Of a stretch of DNA of 64,000 nucleotides, positions 1-9,478 are shown piece after piece (the stretch's first letter is position 1; every line of letters starts with the position of its first letter). A model generated the notes under the pieces. The model was not told where the DNA came from, ran no database searches, and saw only the letters and a list, made by a program, of their open reading frames with translations. This DNA comes from Rhodocyclus tenuis (GTDB taxonomy: Bacteria; Pseudomonadota; Gammaproteobacteria; Burkholderiales; Rhodocyclaceae). The DNA is taken from positions 1-64,000 of the forward strand of contig NZ_JACIGE010000014.1 of assembly GCF_014197755.1 (NCBI RefSeq), given 5' to 3'. The position numbers and the translations under genes are program-made.

Positions 1-192
1 CAGACGCCAGCGGCGTTCAAGAATGCCTGTTTATCAACCACCCAACCGGAGGCCGTTCTCCAGGAATAAGTGGTCCGGAGAATTCAGGCAGGTCAACTCG
101 GTATCCTCTTCGCCGAAGATCGCAGCTTTACAGAGGCTGTCCCTTCGGCAGCCTTTTATGGATTTTTCACCCCTCTATGCAGAAAGGTATAT

Positions 193-468
193 ATGAGTTC
201 GCTCGCTGAACTGATCGCCCAAAAAGAAGAGTTGGAAAAGCAAATTGAAGCCATCAAGCAGAAAGAGCGCAAAGAGGCGATCGCCTACGTTCGCACGGTC
301 ATCGAATCTTTCGAGGTGACACCTGACGAGTTGTTCGGCAAGCCGAAGGGCGGCAAGTCTGCCGTTGCGGCGAAGTATCGGGACCCTGTAACCGGAAAGA
401 CCTGGAGTGGGCGCGGACGGGCGCCGACCTGGCTCGAGGGAAAGAACAAGGAAGATTTCGCGATCTGA
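193..468 (+). CDS. H-NS family nucleoid protein
   Basis: Nucleoid-associated protein of the H-NS family, expected to oligomerise on curved AT-rich DNA and silence it. The 91-residue product has a charged N-terminal coiled coil (about residues 1-45, many K and E) and ends in the H-NS DNA-binding core KTWSGRGRAPTWL (about residues 70-83). I start it at ATG 193, which has AGAAAGG just upstream; the frame stays open for 41 more codons, but that extension does not look coding. It stands alone, is followed by a strong terminator and reads toward the secretion operon. H-NS genes are frequent passengers of mobile elements, where they dampen the cost of cargo; that role here is inference. Confidence 0.9.
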   Translation: MSSLAELIAQKEELEKQIEAIKQKERKEAIAYVRTVIESFEVTPDELFGKPKGGKSAVAAKYRDPVTGKTWSGRGRAPTWLEGKNKEDFAI

Positions 469-485
469 GAGCAGTTCGGAAGATC

Positions 486-516
486 AAAAGCCCACCTGAT
501 TCAGGTGGGCTTTTTT
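486..516 (+). terminator. Rho-independent terminator after the H-NS gene
   Basis: A near-perfect inverted repeat (GCCCACCTGA / TCAGGTGGGC) is preceded by AAAA and followed by six T residues, 18 bases after the H-NS stop. The A-tract and T-tract make it potentially bidirectional. Confidence 0.85.
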
Positions 517-798
517 GTGGGTTGCGCGCGTCAGCATACAGAAAAGATCTCGATAAACGGCTGGAGCGCTAGGCAAAAAGTCGTCCCAAACCGTTATATC
601 TAAGGTGATATTGCGCCTCAGGATTTGCCACATTAGCATCGCGCTTTTGAATTTTTGTGTCGAATGCGCGATTTTGTCATTTCGACCAAGCAATCAGAAA
701 TGGCCTGCGATCCTGTCCGTCAATTCCTAATGTTCAGAAGCGACTCGGTGGCTTTGCCTCGATCGCCGAACATCCGTTCGTCCGACCGGCTCGCGGTT

Positions 799-2451
799 AT
801 GCGATTCGGCGCGCTGACTATCGCCGCGCTCATCTCAGGCACAGCCCAGGCCCAACAGGTTCGGGACGAAGGCTTGCGTTTGCTGGACGAACAAAGGCTC
901 CGTGAGAAAGCGGAGTTGATGGCGCGGCCTCCGGCAGAAGTCACGGAGAACACACGAGTTGAGTCTGCGAACGCCAGCGGGGACGTTAACGTCAATGCGA
1001 TCGACGAAGACGGCCCTACCGTAATCGTGAAGGAGATCGTCCTTGCCGGCGACCAGTTATTAACGCAAGACGAACAGCAGCAACTTGTTGCGCCATTCTT
1101 GGGGCGCCCGCTTGGCGCGAAACGGATCGACCTTCTTCTGCAAAGGATTACCGCGGCCTATCTTGATCGGGGGTACATCACTACCAGAGCGTATCTGAGC
1201 CCGCAGAATCTTCATTCCGGGCGCCTCGAAATCACCATCATTCCCGGTGTCATAGAGTCGATCGCTGTGGATGGGAAACCTGCTCCATGGCTTTCAACAG
1301 TGGCTTTGCCGTTTTCGTCAGGGGGCTCACTGCGGCTTGCTGACCTTGAGCAAGGTGTCGATCAGATCAATCGCCTGCGTTCAAGACGGGCGGAGGCCCA
1401 GATACTTCCTGGACAAACCCCTGGTGGCTCAACCATCGCCATTGATACTCGCGCTGAAAAGTCTTGGCGAGTTGGCGCGGGTGTCGACAACTACGGTCAG
1501 TCCGCAACAGGGGAGCGCCGCCAGCGGATCCTTGCCGAATTCGACAATCTCCTCGGTCTTTGGGATACCTGGTCGTTTACAACGCTTGAGTCCAGCAACA
1601 GTCATTCCGACCTTCTTTCGACATCGGTGCCTATTGGCTTCGGTACTTTCAGCTACGCCTACTCCCGCTCATCGTCTGAGACGTGGTTGATCCCGAGCGT
1701 CTCGAAACTCAGAAGCGAATCATCAAGCCAGACCGTTGGCTGGAATCAGGTCATATATCGTGATTCCCGCTTCCGCATTGCCTTGGACTCGACCGTCGCG
1801 TTGAGAGAGAGCAAGCGGCGCCTCGATACCATCGAACTGAAGCCCCAGCAACAATCTACGGGGCGCCTCGCCAGCAACGTCCTCTACCGAGGCAGCCGAA
1901 CAGTCTTGAGTGCTGAAATTGGCTACAGCAGAGGACTGGCGATGTTTGGCAGCGACGTCGACATCGCGAACCTGCCCCGCACCTCCCCCCACAACGATTT
2001 CGAAAAATGGGATGCCAACGCCAACCTCTCGTGGCAACCAATCGATGGGTTGACCATAAGGAGCGTTATCGCCGGACAGGCCGCGCGAATGGGGCTTCCT
2101 GGACAAGAGCAGCTATTTCTTGGAGGCGCCGGTTCAGTACGCGGTTTCAAGGAAGGTTCTTTGTCGGGTGACCGGGGCGCCTATATGCGCAACGAATTCT
2201 CCTTCAGTCACGAGTTGATCCGTGAAGCAGCGCGATCCAACGTGTATGTCGATCCCTTCCTGTTGTTCGATGCATCCGTCTCGCGGCTGCTATCCGATCC
2301 AGTTGACCGGCACTTGGCGTCTGCCGGCGTCGGCTTGCGAATGAACTGGAAAGGGCTGAACGCCGATCTGGCGTGGGCGAAACCTCTGACAGCACCTGAA
2401 TGGGTCAGTCGGGAAGCACGGTTACACCTTCTTCTTTCCGCGCAATTCTGA
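799..2451 (+). CDS. Two-partner secretion transporter TpsB (ShlB/FhaC/HecB family)
   Basis: Outer-membrane beta-barrel transporter of a type Vb secretion system; it recognises the TPS domain of its partner exoprotein in the periplasm and carries it to the cell surface. From ATG 799 the protein (550 aa) begins with a short signal peptide, MRFGALTIAALISGTAQA. A POTRA-containing region follows (about residues 60-210, including IVLAGDQLLT and YITTRAYLSPQNL), then a C-terminal barrel with the family's GSVRGFKEGSLSGDRG loop motif. The frame is open upstream (ATG also at 730 and 664), so the start is uncertain; no start has a good ribosome site. It is the first gene of an operon with a parvulin and the exoprotein. 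Confidence 0.93.
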   Translation: MRFGALTIAALISGTAQAQQVRDEGLRLLDEQRLREKAELMARPPAEVTENTRVESANASGDVNVNAIDEDGPTVIVKEIVLAGDQLLTQDEQQQLVAPFLGRPLGAKRIDLLLQRITAAYLDRGYITTRAYLSPQNLHSGRLEITIIPGVIESIAVDGKPAPWLSTVALPFSSGGSLRLADLEQGVDQINRLRSRRAEAQILPGQTPGGSTIAIDTRAEKSWRVGAGVDNYGQSATGERRQRILAEFDNLLGLWDTWSFTTLESSNSHSDLLSTSVPIGFGTFSYAYSRSSSETWLIPSVSKLRSESSSQTVGWNQVIYRDSRFRIALDSTVALRESKRRLDTIELKPQQQSTGRLASNVLYRGSRTVLSAEIGYSRGLAMFGSDVDIANLPRTSPHNDFEKWDANANLSWQPIDGLTIRSVIAGQAARMGLPGQEQLFLGGAGSVRGFKEGSLSGDRGAYMRNEFSFSHELIREAARSNVYVDPFLLFDASVSRLLSDPVDRHLASAGVGLRMNWKGLNADLAWAKPLTAPEWVSREARLHLLLSAQF

Positions 2452-2495
2452 CGTGGGCGATGCGCGGGTTCTTTTCTGTTATTTCGGGGCGAGTC

Positions 2496-3413
2496 ATGAA
2501 CAGAAGTTTCAAATCGGGCGAAATACTTAATCCCCTCAGACTGGGGCACCAACGGACGGTCTTGAATGCAGTTCTCGTCGGGCTGGTGATCGGTTCCGTA
2601 GCATTCCCCGTGTGGGCTCAGAGCGCCCCACCCACTTCTTCGCACATACCCGCCAATGTAGCGGTCGTGGCTAAGGTCAACGGCAAGCCAATCTATCAGC
2701 CCCGGTTCGACAGTCTCCTTGCCTCTTACCTTGCGAACGGAGGCGTCGATGGGCCTCAGTTACGTCAAGTCATTCGCGGCGAATTGATCGTTCAAGAGCT
2801 CCTGCGACAAGAGGCTGCCAAGAAGAATCTCCAGAACGATCCGCAAGTTCAAACTGCGAGAGACGAAGCCGTGCGCCAAGCCATGATTCAGCGCTACCTG
2901 CAATTGGCTTTGAAGCCGGAACCGGTTACTGAAACGGCGGTTCGAGCACGCTTCGATGCCATCGTCGCGACCTTGGGAGAGTTTGAGTACAAGCCCCGAA
3001 TCATTGCCCTCAATTCGCTTGAGGACGCACAAGGCGCCTTGGCAAAAATCCGAAGAAACGAGGCGTCTTTTGCCGACATCGCTCGTCAGGTCAGTGCACT
3101 GCCATCCGGGGCTAGCGGCGGAGAACTCGATTGGGTGTCCTTTCGCGTACCTGCAGTCGAAGGACTGACACAAGGAATTCCTTTGCCGATTGCGAACGCG
3201 CTGGCAGCGCTTCCTCCAAAAGGGATTGCGTCCGAACCGATCGGGATTGATGGGCGCTATTACCTGCTGCAACTCGACGAACGTCGCCCAACGACCGTGC
3301 CTCGCTACGAGGACGCCGCGACAGGGATCCGCCGAGCACTGGAGGCGCAAGCGCTTGAGCGTGCGACGGCGGTCCTCATGGGGCGTTTGATGAATAACGC
3401 CCGGATTGAATAG
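2496..3413 (+). CDS. Periplasmic parvulin-type peptidyl-prolyl isomerase
   Basis: SurA/PpiC-like peptidyl-prolyl cis-trans isomerase and chaperone, probably periplasmic. ATG 2496 has GGGGCGAG upstream and gives 305 aa with a signal-like hydrophobic stretch (about residues 20-40, ending PVWAQS). An N-terminal chaperone part (ANVAVVAKVNGKPI, about residues 50-135) is followed by a parvulin domain (about 145-265; FADIARQVSALPSGASGGEL, then IASEPIGIDGRYYLLQL). It lies 44 bp after tpsB and 85 bp before the exoprotein. Parvulins are known helpers of exoprotein export in Bordetella FHA secretion (ParI), so a dedicated role in keeping the exoprotein export-competent is likely; that is inference from the operon. 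Confidence 0.85.
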   Translation: MNRSFKSGEILNPLRLGHQRTVLNAVLVGLVIGSVAFPVWAQSAPPTSSHIPANVAVVAKVNGKPIYQPRFDSLLASYLANGGVDGPQLRQVIRGELIVQELLRQEAAKKNLQNDPQVQTARDEAVRQAMIQRYLQLALKPEPVTETAVRARFDAIVATLGEFEYKPRIIALNSLEDAQGALAKIRRNEASFADIARQVSALPSGASGGELDWVSFRVPAVEGLTQGIPLPIANALAALPPKGIASEPIGIDGRYYLLQLDERRPTTVPRYEDAATGIRRALEAQALERATAVLMGRLMNNARIE

Positions 3414-3498
3414 ACAGCCCGCGGGATATCGCCCAGATCCATTTCAATCAAGCCGCGTGGTGAACTTCCCCACGAACGGCCCAGCCAAGGATTTTTCG

Positions 3499-6400
3499 AT
3501 GCTGCGTCAGTCTGCCCGCATATTTACGCGCCCAGTGCCGAGAAGCTCGGAGAACACTGCTCCGGCGGCGCGCTTCCCTGCGCCTGATCAAAGGCTCCTC
3601 ACCGACGCAGACCTCCATGGCGCCCACGAGGGCGTTCCTCGCTGGCGCAGGTTGGCGGCAGCTTTGCTGACGGCATGGTTGGTCTGCTCGCCGACGGGGC
3701 TTGTCATGGCCGGGCCGATTTCTGCGGCGATTGGCGCTGCATCGACGCGTCCTGAAGTCACGACGACTTCCTCGGGCGTTCCTCTTGTCAACATCACGAC
3801 GCCCAACGCCGCGGGCATTTCGCACAATCGTTACGACCGCTTCGATGTCGATCCCATTGGTGTTGTTCTCAACAACAGCCGGGTGACAGCAACCAACGCG
3901 CTCGGCGTCCAGATCGACGCCAATGCCAATCTGTCGGGTCGGAGCGCAAGTCTCATTCTCAATGAGGTGGTGACTGCGATTCCGAGTCAGTTGAACGGAC
4001 CCATCGCAATTTTCGGGGACCGGGCCGCGATCGTAATCGCCAACCCGAATGGTGTGACATGCAACGGCTGCGGGTTTATCAACACCTCGCACGTCACCCT
4101 TACAACGGGTACTCCGCAGTTCCTCGCAAGCCCGGGTGGTTCTGCAACAGCCTTTGATACTGCAGCTGCGCTAGCTTTCACGGTCGCTGGCGGCCAAGTC
4201 GTCGTTTCAGGAGCTGGCCTGTCGTCGCCGCTCGATCGCCTCGACTTGATCGCCCAAACGTTAATGCTTGATGGGCAGGTCAGTCTGGGCAGTGGGGCAC
4301 TCAATCTCATCGCCGGACGGAACACCGTCGATGGCGCATCGCTGGCCATCCTCGCTCAAGGAAGTGCCAATACGCAGGCCGGGATCGGAGCGCAGCTCGC
4401 GATCGACGCCAGCCTGCTCGGCGCAATGAATGCGGGCGTCGTGCGTATGGTGGCAACTTCAGCCGGAATGGGCGTCAAGGTGGCTAGCAACCTCGCTGCG
4501 AGCAGCGGGGATCTGCGAATCACCAGTAACGGGGATCTCATTCTCAAGCGTGCCGACGCTGCCCGAGATATCGTGCTGGCAGCTGCCGATACCTTGACGC
4601 ATGCAGGTATGAGTGCGGGACGAGATGTCGCGGTGAGTGCCGGGGTTCTCGACAACAGCAATCAACAAATCGTCGCGCAGGGGGCCGCAACTTTAATTGC
4701 GCCGGTTTTCAATAATCGATCCGGCCGTGTTCAGGCGGGTACGGAGCTTCTGGTGCGATCCCCGGGGGGAGTATTTGACCTTTCGGCTGGCGAATTACTG
4801 GCGGGGGCTTCTCTTCGTCTCTATGCGGACGTTCTCACCAACACGGGCCGGTTTACGCCCAGTGGCCCCACCACACTGGTGGCCGATTCGAGTCTGATCA
4901 ACTCGGGGGTTTTGCTGTCGGGCAGCACGCTGACATTGGAAACCGGAATCGCGGGTCTGATTCTGAATACCGGCACGCTGGGGGCTTTGGGAGACCTTGC
5001 GATCCACTCTTCCGCGTTGGGAAATACAGGTTCGCTGCAGAGTGGTGCGAACTCGACGATCGACGTGAGCGGTAATCTCTACAACGACGGAACGCTCACA
5101 ACAACAGGCCTGCTGTCGCTGAACGCCGGCAACCTCAGCAATGCGTCAAATGGCCTTCTGATTGCCAGCGCCGGAAGTCAGTTCGCTATTGCTGGAGAGT
5201 TTGCCAATGATGGTACTGCCGGGGGCTCCGGCTCGCTGTCGATCACCGCCGGCAGCTTTCGGCAGGCGGGCACCCTCGAAACTTTGGGCAACCTTGATCT
5301 TGCCGTTGCTGGCGCGGCAAACAACCTTGGGTCTATCACCAGTCACGCTGACTTGAGGTTCCGTTCTGGAAGCTTCAGCAACAGTGGTCGCATCCAGGCA
5401 GCCAACGATGCCTACTTCAATTTCGGCGCAGGGGGGAGTAACGCCGGCGGGAACCTGCTGGCTGGCCGTGACCTGAGCTTATTCACCCAACAGTCGAGCG
5501 CTCTTGGGGGCACGGTTGCTGCCAACCGAGACCTTGTCCTGAACTTTGGCAGCTACACCCACAATCCTTCAGAAACCGTCTTTCTAGCGGGGCAGGATCT
5601 AACGGTTAACGCAGCAGATTTCGTCAATAAGGACATTCTGGAGGCATGGCGCGATCTGCACCTGAGCGTAAGCGGCACGCTGACTAATAGCGGTCTGCTG
5701 TTAGCTGGGCGAGACATTACTGCGGCAGCCGATGTGCTGAAGAACACCGCCGGCTCGATTGAAGCGACCCGAGACCTGTCGGTTTCCGCTGGGAGCGTAC
5801 TCAATCAAAGCGCGTTCACATCCACGGTCACCGTCGACTATTCGATGGATGACTACCGTGCACGTGTGCTTGCTTCGACCGACGACGAAGTGGTCCAGGG
5901 CAAGCTTTTCAATGAAATAACTCCCGACTGGCAATGGCACAACAGTCGCTTCTACCTAATTAATCGTTATCGCTATTTCCGTGATAGCGATTTGCGGAAT
6001 CCGACCTTCACGTTGACGGTCTCCAGCCACGGTGCGAAAGCCACTATGTCGGCTGGCCGCGACTTGACGGCTCAAGTGAGCGGTAGTTTTACGAACGACG
6101 CGGGCCTCGTCTCTGCCGTCCAAGATGTCGCGATCACGGCAAACAGCTTCTCGAACGCCGCGAGTCAGAACGATGTCTTCTACGCGAATGTATTCGCCGG
6201 CGGCGGCGGACACAAACTCCAAGCCAATGTTTACACGCCCACGGTCGTCAAAGCAGGGAACAGCGTCACTGTAACTGCGCCAACGCAGGTCAATAGCGGC
6301 ACGATTGCCTCAAATACGGTCACTTTGGCGGGTAGTCACCTCACCAACGGGCTGACGGATTACCACTATCAGACGCCGCCGCAGACCCTGCCTCATTCCG

Positions 6401-8907
6401 ACATTGCGTTGACCGTAGGGCAACTCGGGCTGCCCAACCTGGCAACACCCGCAGCGCTGCCTCCGGGCGTGAGCTTTACGCCCACTGGAGGGAGTCTGTT
6501 TTCGAGTGCGTCCCGCCTTGCTCTTCTGACTCCATTGCCTGCAGGCAGCATCAATAGTCTGTTGCCTGCCGAGCTGCGCAATACCCAGACTTCGTTCTTG
6601 TTGGATGCCTATCTCGAACGCGAAGCTTTGCGACAAGCGGCTTTTGCCGAAGCAGGAAAAGCGAGTTTTCTGGCGAGCGGAGATGTTGACGCGGAGCGTG
6701 CACAACTTCTGGATGCGGCGGCACGGTTCGCAAGTGCGCAAGGTATCCATCTCGGCGTGGCACTGAGTGATGCACAACGTCGAGCGCTGACCGAACCCAT
6801 CCTCTGGTACGTCGAGCAATCGTTTACGGGGCCAGACGGAAATCGTTACACGGCATTGGTTCCGCGCGTGTACCTGCCGGAGAGCAGTCGACAAGAACTC
6901 GCAACGTCCAGCGTCGGAACAATTGAGGCCGGTCAGGCTACGTTGACCTTCGCCTCCGATATTCGTAACACGGGCTCCATTCAAGCGAATAACCTAAGTA
7001 TCACGACGGAGCGACTGGTCAACGAGAAGCGCAGTGCGGAGTGGGGGCGCTATACCACCGATATCAAGGGCGGCTACTTGGAAGTCTGGGGCGATCGCGT
7101 TCAGCCTGGAGGCTTCGTTGGTGCGGCAGCGCTCACCCTCAATGCCAACCGCGTCGACTCGATCAGCGGCGAGTTCTTTGAAGGTGGGCACGATGCGAGT
7201 GCAAAGCTACAAGCACTTCTCGGCAGTAATTTCAGCCAGAGTCTGAATGACGATCACACCCACACGAAGGCGCACGTCAGCAATAACGGCGGGCTGAAAC
7301 AGGTCGCGATCATGGTGGTGGCAATGGTCGCCGCCTACTTCACCGCTGGCGCGGCTTCGGGAATGATTGCAAGTAGTGCAGCGCAATCGGCTGGTATTAG
7401 CGTGCAAGCATTGGCGTCTTCCGGCTCTGCCTGGGCCGTGGGAGGCGCGGCCAACGCTGCCGCTACTGGGGCCTTGGCGAGTATGGCAGGAAGCGCCACC
7501 TCGCAGATTCTGTCGACGGGACGCATCAATGGTGGGCAGTTGTTCAAGAGCGGCGTCACCGGAGCACTGACTGCCGGTTTGCTGAACGCTAAGGTATTCG
7601 ACACCGCCAAGGGGGCCCAAAGTCTGAACCAGATCGCTGGCGTGCAGGATGTATCGGGAACCGGCGCAAAACTGGCTAACTTCAATTTCGACAACTTCGG
7701 GGCAAACCTCGGTGGCATGGCTGCGCGGGGGGTGGTGAATGCCGGCGTGAACCGCCTCGTTTATGGTGAGCAGGCCGGGAGCTTCGGTAACGCATTTCGT
7801 AACAGCTTCGTCGGCGATCTGGCGGCGGTAGGTGCGAATGCCGTTGGGGGGTTGAAAGATATCGATCCGACGACCCGTGCGCTGGCCCATGCCGGGGTCG
7901 GAGCGCTAGCTGCTAAAGCCACTGGTAGGGATGCGGTGGCCGGCGCCATCGGCGCGGCCGGTGCGTCCTTGCTTAACCCAGTGATCGACAAAGCCATCGG
8001 CGGCGAGGACGGCTCGGGCTGGGGGAGTGACACGAAGAGTGCGCAGCAGAACCAGAGCGTCACGCTGCAGGCAGCCAGCATGCTGGCTGCTGGTGCCTTC
8101 AGTCAGGCTGCCGGCCATGACGCAGTCACAGCAGCCAATGCGGCGCAGAACGAGACGTTGAACAATTACCTGTCGCTCAAGCAGATCCAAGACAAAGAAA
8201 AAAAGCTGAACGAGGCCGACACGGACGAAAAGCGGCTGCAGATCAAGAAAGACTACGCTGAGATCGATAAACGCCAACAGAAAGAAGCGGAAGACTGCTT
8301 GCTTGGCGGTGGCAACTGCGCCAGCGTCATGATCGACTCGAAAATGCTGAAAGAAGTGTTGACCGAACTCTCGGCTTCTTGCAGTCCGCCACGAGCTTGC
8401 TCTGCCGATGCGCGCTCCAGCATCAATCAGATCAACTCGCTGTTGGGCAAGGCGGACGCGATTGCAACTGCCTATCCATTAGAATCGATAGCAGCACTAC
8501 TTGCGACGGGAGGGCTGGGAACTGTTGTTGGGGCGGCAGAGAGGCTTAGCTGGAATCCGTTGACTGGGCCTGGTCCGTTGGGAGCGAAAATTGCCAGCAC
8601 GTTCAGAAGTTCAACATATACCGAAGCGGTAACTTCGGAAGCTACTACCCTCTATCGAGTTTACGGCGGATCGGCAGGAGAGTTGGGCGCGTACTGGACG
8701 CGTACCGCGCCAACAGGGCCTGTGCAGTCGATTATTGACAGCGCTCTTAATCCAGCTTGGGGGAACAATGCTTTGAACGTTGCCAGAATTAACGTTCCAG
8801 TAGGGACGCGCATATTCGAAGGCATTGCTGCTCCTCAGGGCGGCCTTGTCGGCGGTGGCAATCAGATCTTTATTCAGAACGTCAATCCAGCGTGGATAAT
8901 CAAATGA
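3499..8907 (+). CDS. Two-partner secretion exoprotein with C-terminal toxin domain (CdiA/FHA-like)
   Basis: Large filamentous exoprotein secreted by the TpsB partner, probably a contact-dependent toxin. ATG 3499 has AAGGA upstream; the frame extends to a TTG at 3406 but without support. The 1802-aa product has a long N-terminal region before a hydrophobic signal segment (AALLTAWLVCSPTGLVMA, about residues 54-71), a TPS domain (ISHNRYDRFDVDP and NPNGVTCNGCGFINTS), many haemagglutinin repeats of the type AGRDLT / NSGLLLAG, a glycine/alanine-rich hydrophobic stretch (about 1270-1340), a pretoxin-like motif (NAAQNETLNNYLS) and a variable C-terminus. The last 90 residues (YRVYGG, YWT, VPVGTRIFEG, GGGNQIFI) resemble a polymorphic-toxin family that I tentatively relate to ADP-ribosyltransferase-like toxins. 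The stop overlaps the next start (ATGA). Confidence 0.9.
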   Translation: MLRQSARIFTRPVPRSSENTAPAARFPAPDQRLLTDADLHGAHEGVPRWRRLAAALLTAWLVCSPTGLVMAGPISAAIGAASTRPEVTTTSSGVPLVNITTPNAAGISHNRYDRFDVDPIGVVLNNSRVTATNALGVQIDANANLSGRSASLILNEVVTAIPSQLNGPIAIFGDRAAIVIANPNGVTCNGCGFINTSHVTLTTGTPQFLASPGGSATAFDTAAALAFTVAGGQVVVSGAGLSSPLDRLDLIAQTLMLDGQVSLGSGALNLIAGRNTVDGASLAILAQGSANTQAGIGAQLAIDASLLGAMNAGVVRMVATSAGMGVKVASNLAASSGDLRITSNGDLILKRADAARDIVLAAADTLTHAGMSAGRDVAVSAGVLDNSNQQIVAQGAATLIAPVFNNRSGRVQAGTELLVRSPGGVFDLSAGELLAGASLRLYADVLTNTGRFTPSGPTTLVADSSLINSGVLLSGSTLTLETGIAGLILNTGTLGALGDLAIHSSALGNTGSLQSGANSTIDVSGNLYNDGTLTTTGLLSLNAGNLSNASNGLLIASAGSQFAIAGEFANDGTAGGSGSLSITAGSFRQAGTLETLGNLDLAVAGAANNLGSITSHADLRFRSGSFSNSGRIQAANDAYFNFGAGGSNAGGNLLAGRDLSLFTQQSSALGGTVAANRDLVLNFGSYTHNPSETVFLAGQDLTVNAADFVNKDILEAWRDLHLSVSGTLTNSGLLLAGRDITAAADVLKNTAGSIEATRDLSVSAGSVLNQSAFTSTVTVDYSMDDYRARVLASTDDEVVQGKLFNEITPDWQWHNSRFYLINRYRYFRDSDLRNPTFTLTVSSHGAKATMSAGRDLTAQVSGSFTNDAGLVSAVQDVAITANSFSNAASQNDVFYANVFAGGGGHKLQANVYTPTVVKAGNSVTVTAPTQVNSGTIASNTVTLAGSHLTNGLTDYHYQTPPQTLPHSDIALTVGQLGLPNLATPAALPPGVSFTPTGGSLFSSASRLALLTPLPAGSINSLLPAELRNTQTSFLLDAYLEREALRQAAFAEAGKASFLASGDVDAERAQLLDAAARFASAQGIHLGVALSDAQRRALTEPILWYVEQSFTGPDGNRYTALVPRVYLPESSRQELATSSVGTIEAGQATLTFASDIRNTGSIQANNLSITTERLVNEKRSAEWGRYTTDIKGGYLEVWGDRVQPGGFVGAAALTLNANRVDSISGEFFEGGHDASAKLQALLGSNFSQSLNDDHTHTKAHVSNNGGLKQVAIMVVAMVAAYFTAGAASGMIASSAAQSAGISVQALASSGSAWAVGGAANAAATGALASMAGSATSQILSTGRINGGQLFKSGVTGALTAGLLNAKVFDTAKGAQSLNQIAGVQDVSGTGAKLANFNFDNFGANLGGMAARGVVNAGVNRLVYGEQAGSFGNAFRNSFVGDLAAVGANAVGGLKDIDPTTRALAHAGVGALAAKATGRDAVAGAIGAAGASLLNPVIDKAIGGEDGSGWGSDTKSAQQNQSVTLQAASMLAAGAFSQAAGHDAVTAANAAQNETLNNYLSLKQIQDKEKKLNEADTDEKRLQIKKDYAEIDKRQQKEAEDCLLGGGNCASVMIDSKMLKEVLTELSASCSPPRACSADARSSINQINSLLGKADAIATAYPLESIAALLATGGLGTVVGAAERLSWNPLTGPGPLGAKIASTFRSSTYTEAVTSEATTLYRVYGGSAGELGAYWTRTAPTGPVQSIIDSALNPAWGNNALNVARINVPVGTRIFEGIAAPQGGLVGGGNQIFIQNVNPAWIIK

Positions 8908-9194
8908 CCAAATGCCCTTGGGAAATAATCAACGACTTTCGTAGTCTCTTGGAATTCAATCGCTTTGTACAGTGGATGAATGAGCAAGTAAACGCGAATG
9001 TCGCGAGAGAGATTGCAGTCAGATCGCCATACGCTAGTTCTACGTCGCTGAATGAAAAATGGTTTTTTCATATTGATTCGGGAGAGGCATGGCGACTCAT
9101 ATGGCCTGACCCACCTTTTACAGGAATTTTTGAGCCGGTTCGACTGATTTCGGACACCGCGCCGGGTCATATTGCTGCCACTTCCCGCCCATAA
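8904..9194 (+). CDS. Probable immunity protein for the adjacent toxin
   Basis: Small acidic, tryptophan-rich soluble protein (96 aa) whose ATG overlaps the exoprotein stop (ATGA). Its position directly after a polymorphic toxin tip, translational coupling and composition (TKCPWEIINDFRSLLEFNR, LNEKWFFHIDSGEAWRLIW) fit a cognate immunity protein that protects the producer and its siblings. The body runs to about GIFEPV; the last 16 residues (from RLISDTAPG) look unlike the rest and may come from foreign DNA joined at the end of the gene. The toxin-immunity pairing is inferred from context, not from a recognised immunity family. Confidence 0.7.
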   Translation: MTKCPWEIINDFRSLLEFNRFVQWMNEQVNANVAREIAVRSPYASSTSLNEKWFFHIDSGEAWRLIWPDPPFTGIFEPVRLISDTAPGHIAATSRP

Positions 9195-9478
9195 GCGCCA
9201 TTGAGCGCGTCGAGAAGGGAAAACGCTTGATGCGATTTCAGCTCATTATCGAGATGAACGAGGAAACAGTCTGCTGCCTGATAGAAGCAGTTCTTCGCTG
9301 CTCTGGGAAGGCGGTGTCTGTTCCGGCACTTACGTCAATGGCTGTGACTTATCCTCTAGTGCTGGATCAGCCTCTAGGATATCTCGCATCAGCGAGCCCT
9401 AACCTTGAGGTTAGGTCAGATGGGGACGGAAACCAGTCTGTGTGTCGACATCAGCGCGTTGCATGCGCTGGCCACTGA
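9195..9478 (+). other. Junction region between the toxin operon and the tniQ gene
   Basis: An open frame (ATG 9230 to 9478; about 82 codons, starting MRFQLIIEMNEETVCCLIEAV) looks coding only in its first third, so I do not call a gene. A hairpin with arms CCTAACC / GGTTAGG (9398-9415) may terminate transcription of the toxin operon. I see no insertion-sequence ends that I can name. Confidence 0.4.

Noticed and set aside
3499-8907. Repeat-rich stretch suggesting a CRISPR or tandem repeat array
   Set aside because: The repeats are degenerate protein-level haemagglutinin repeats in a continuous frame.
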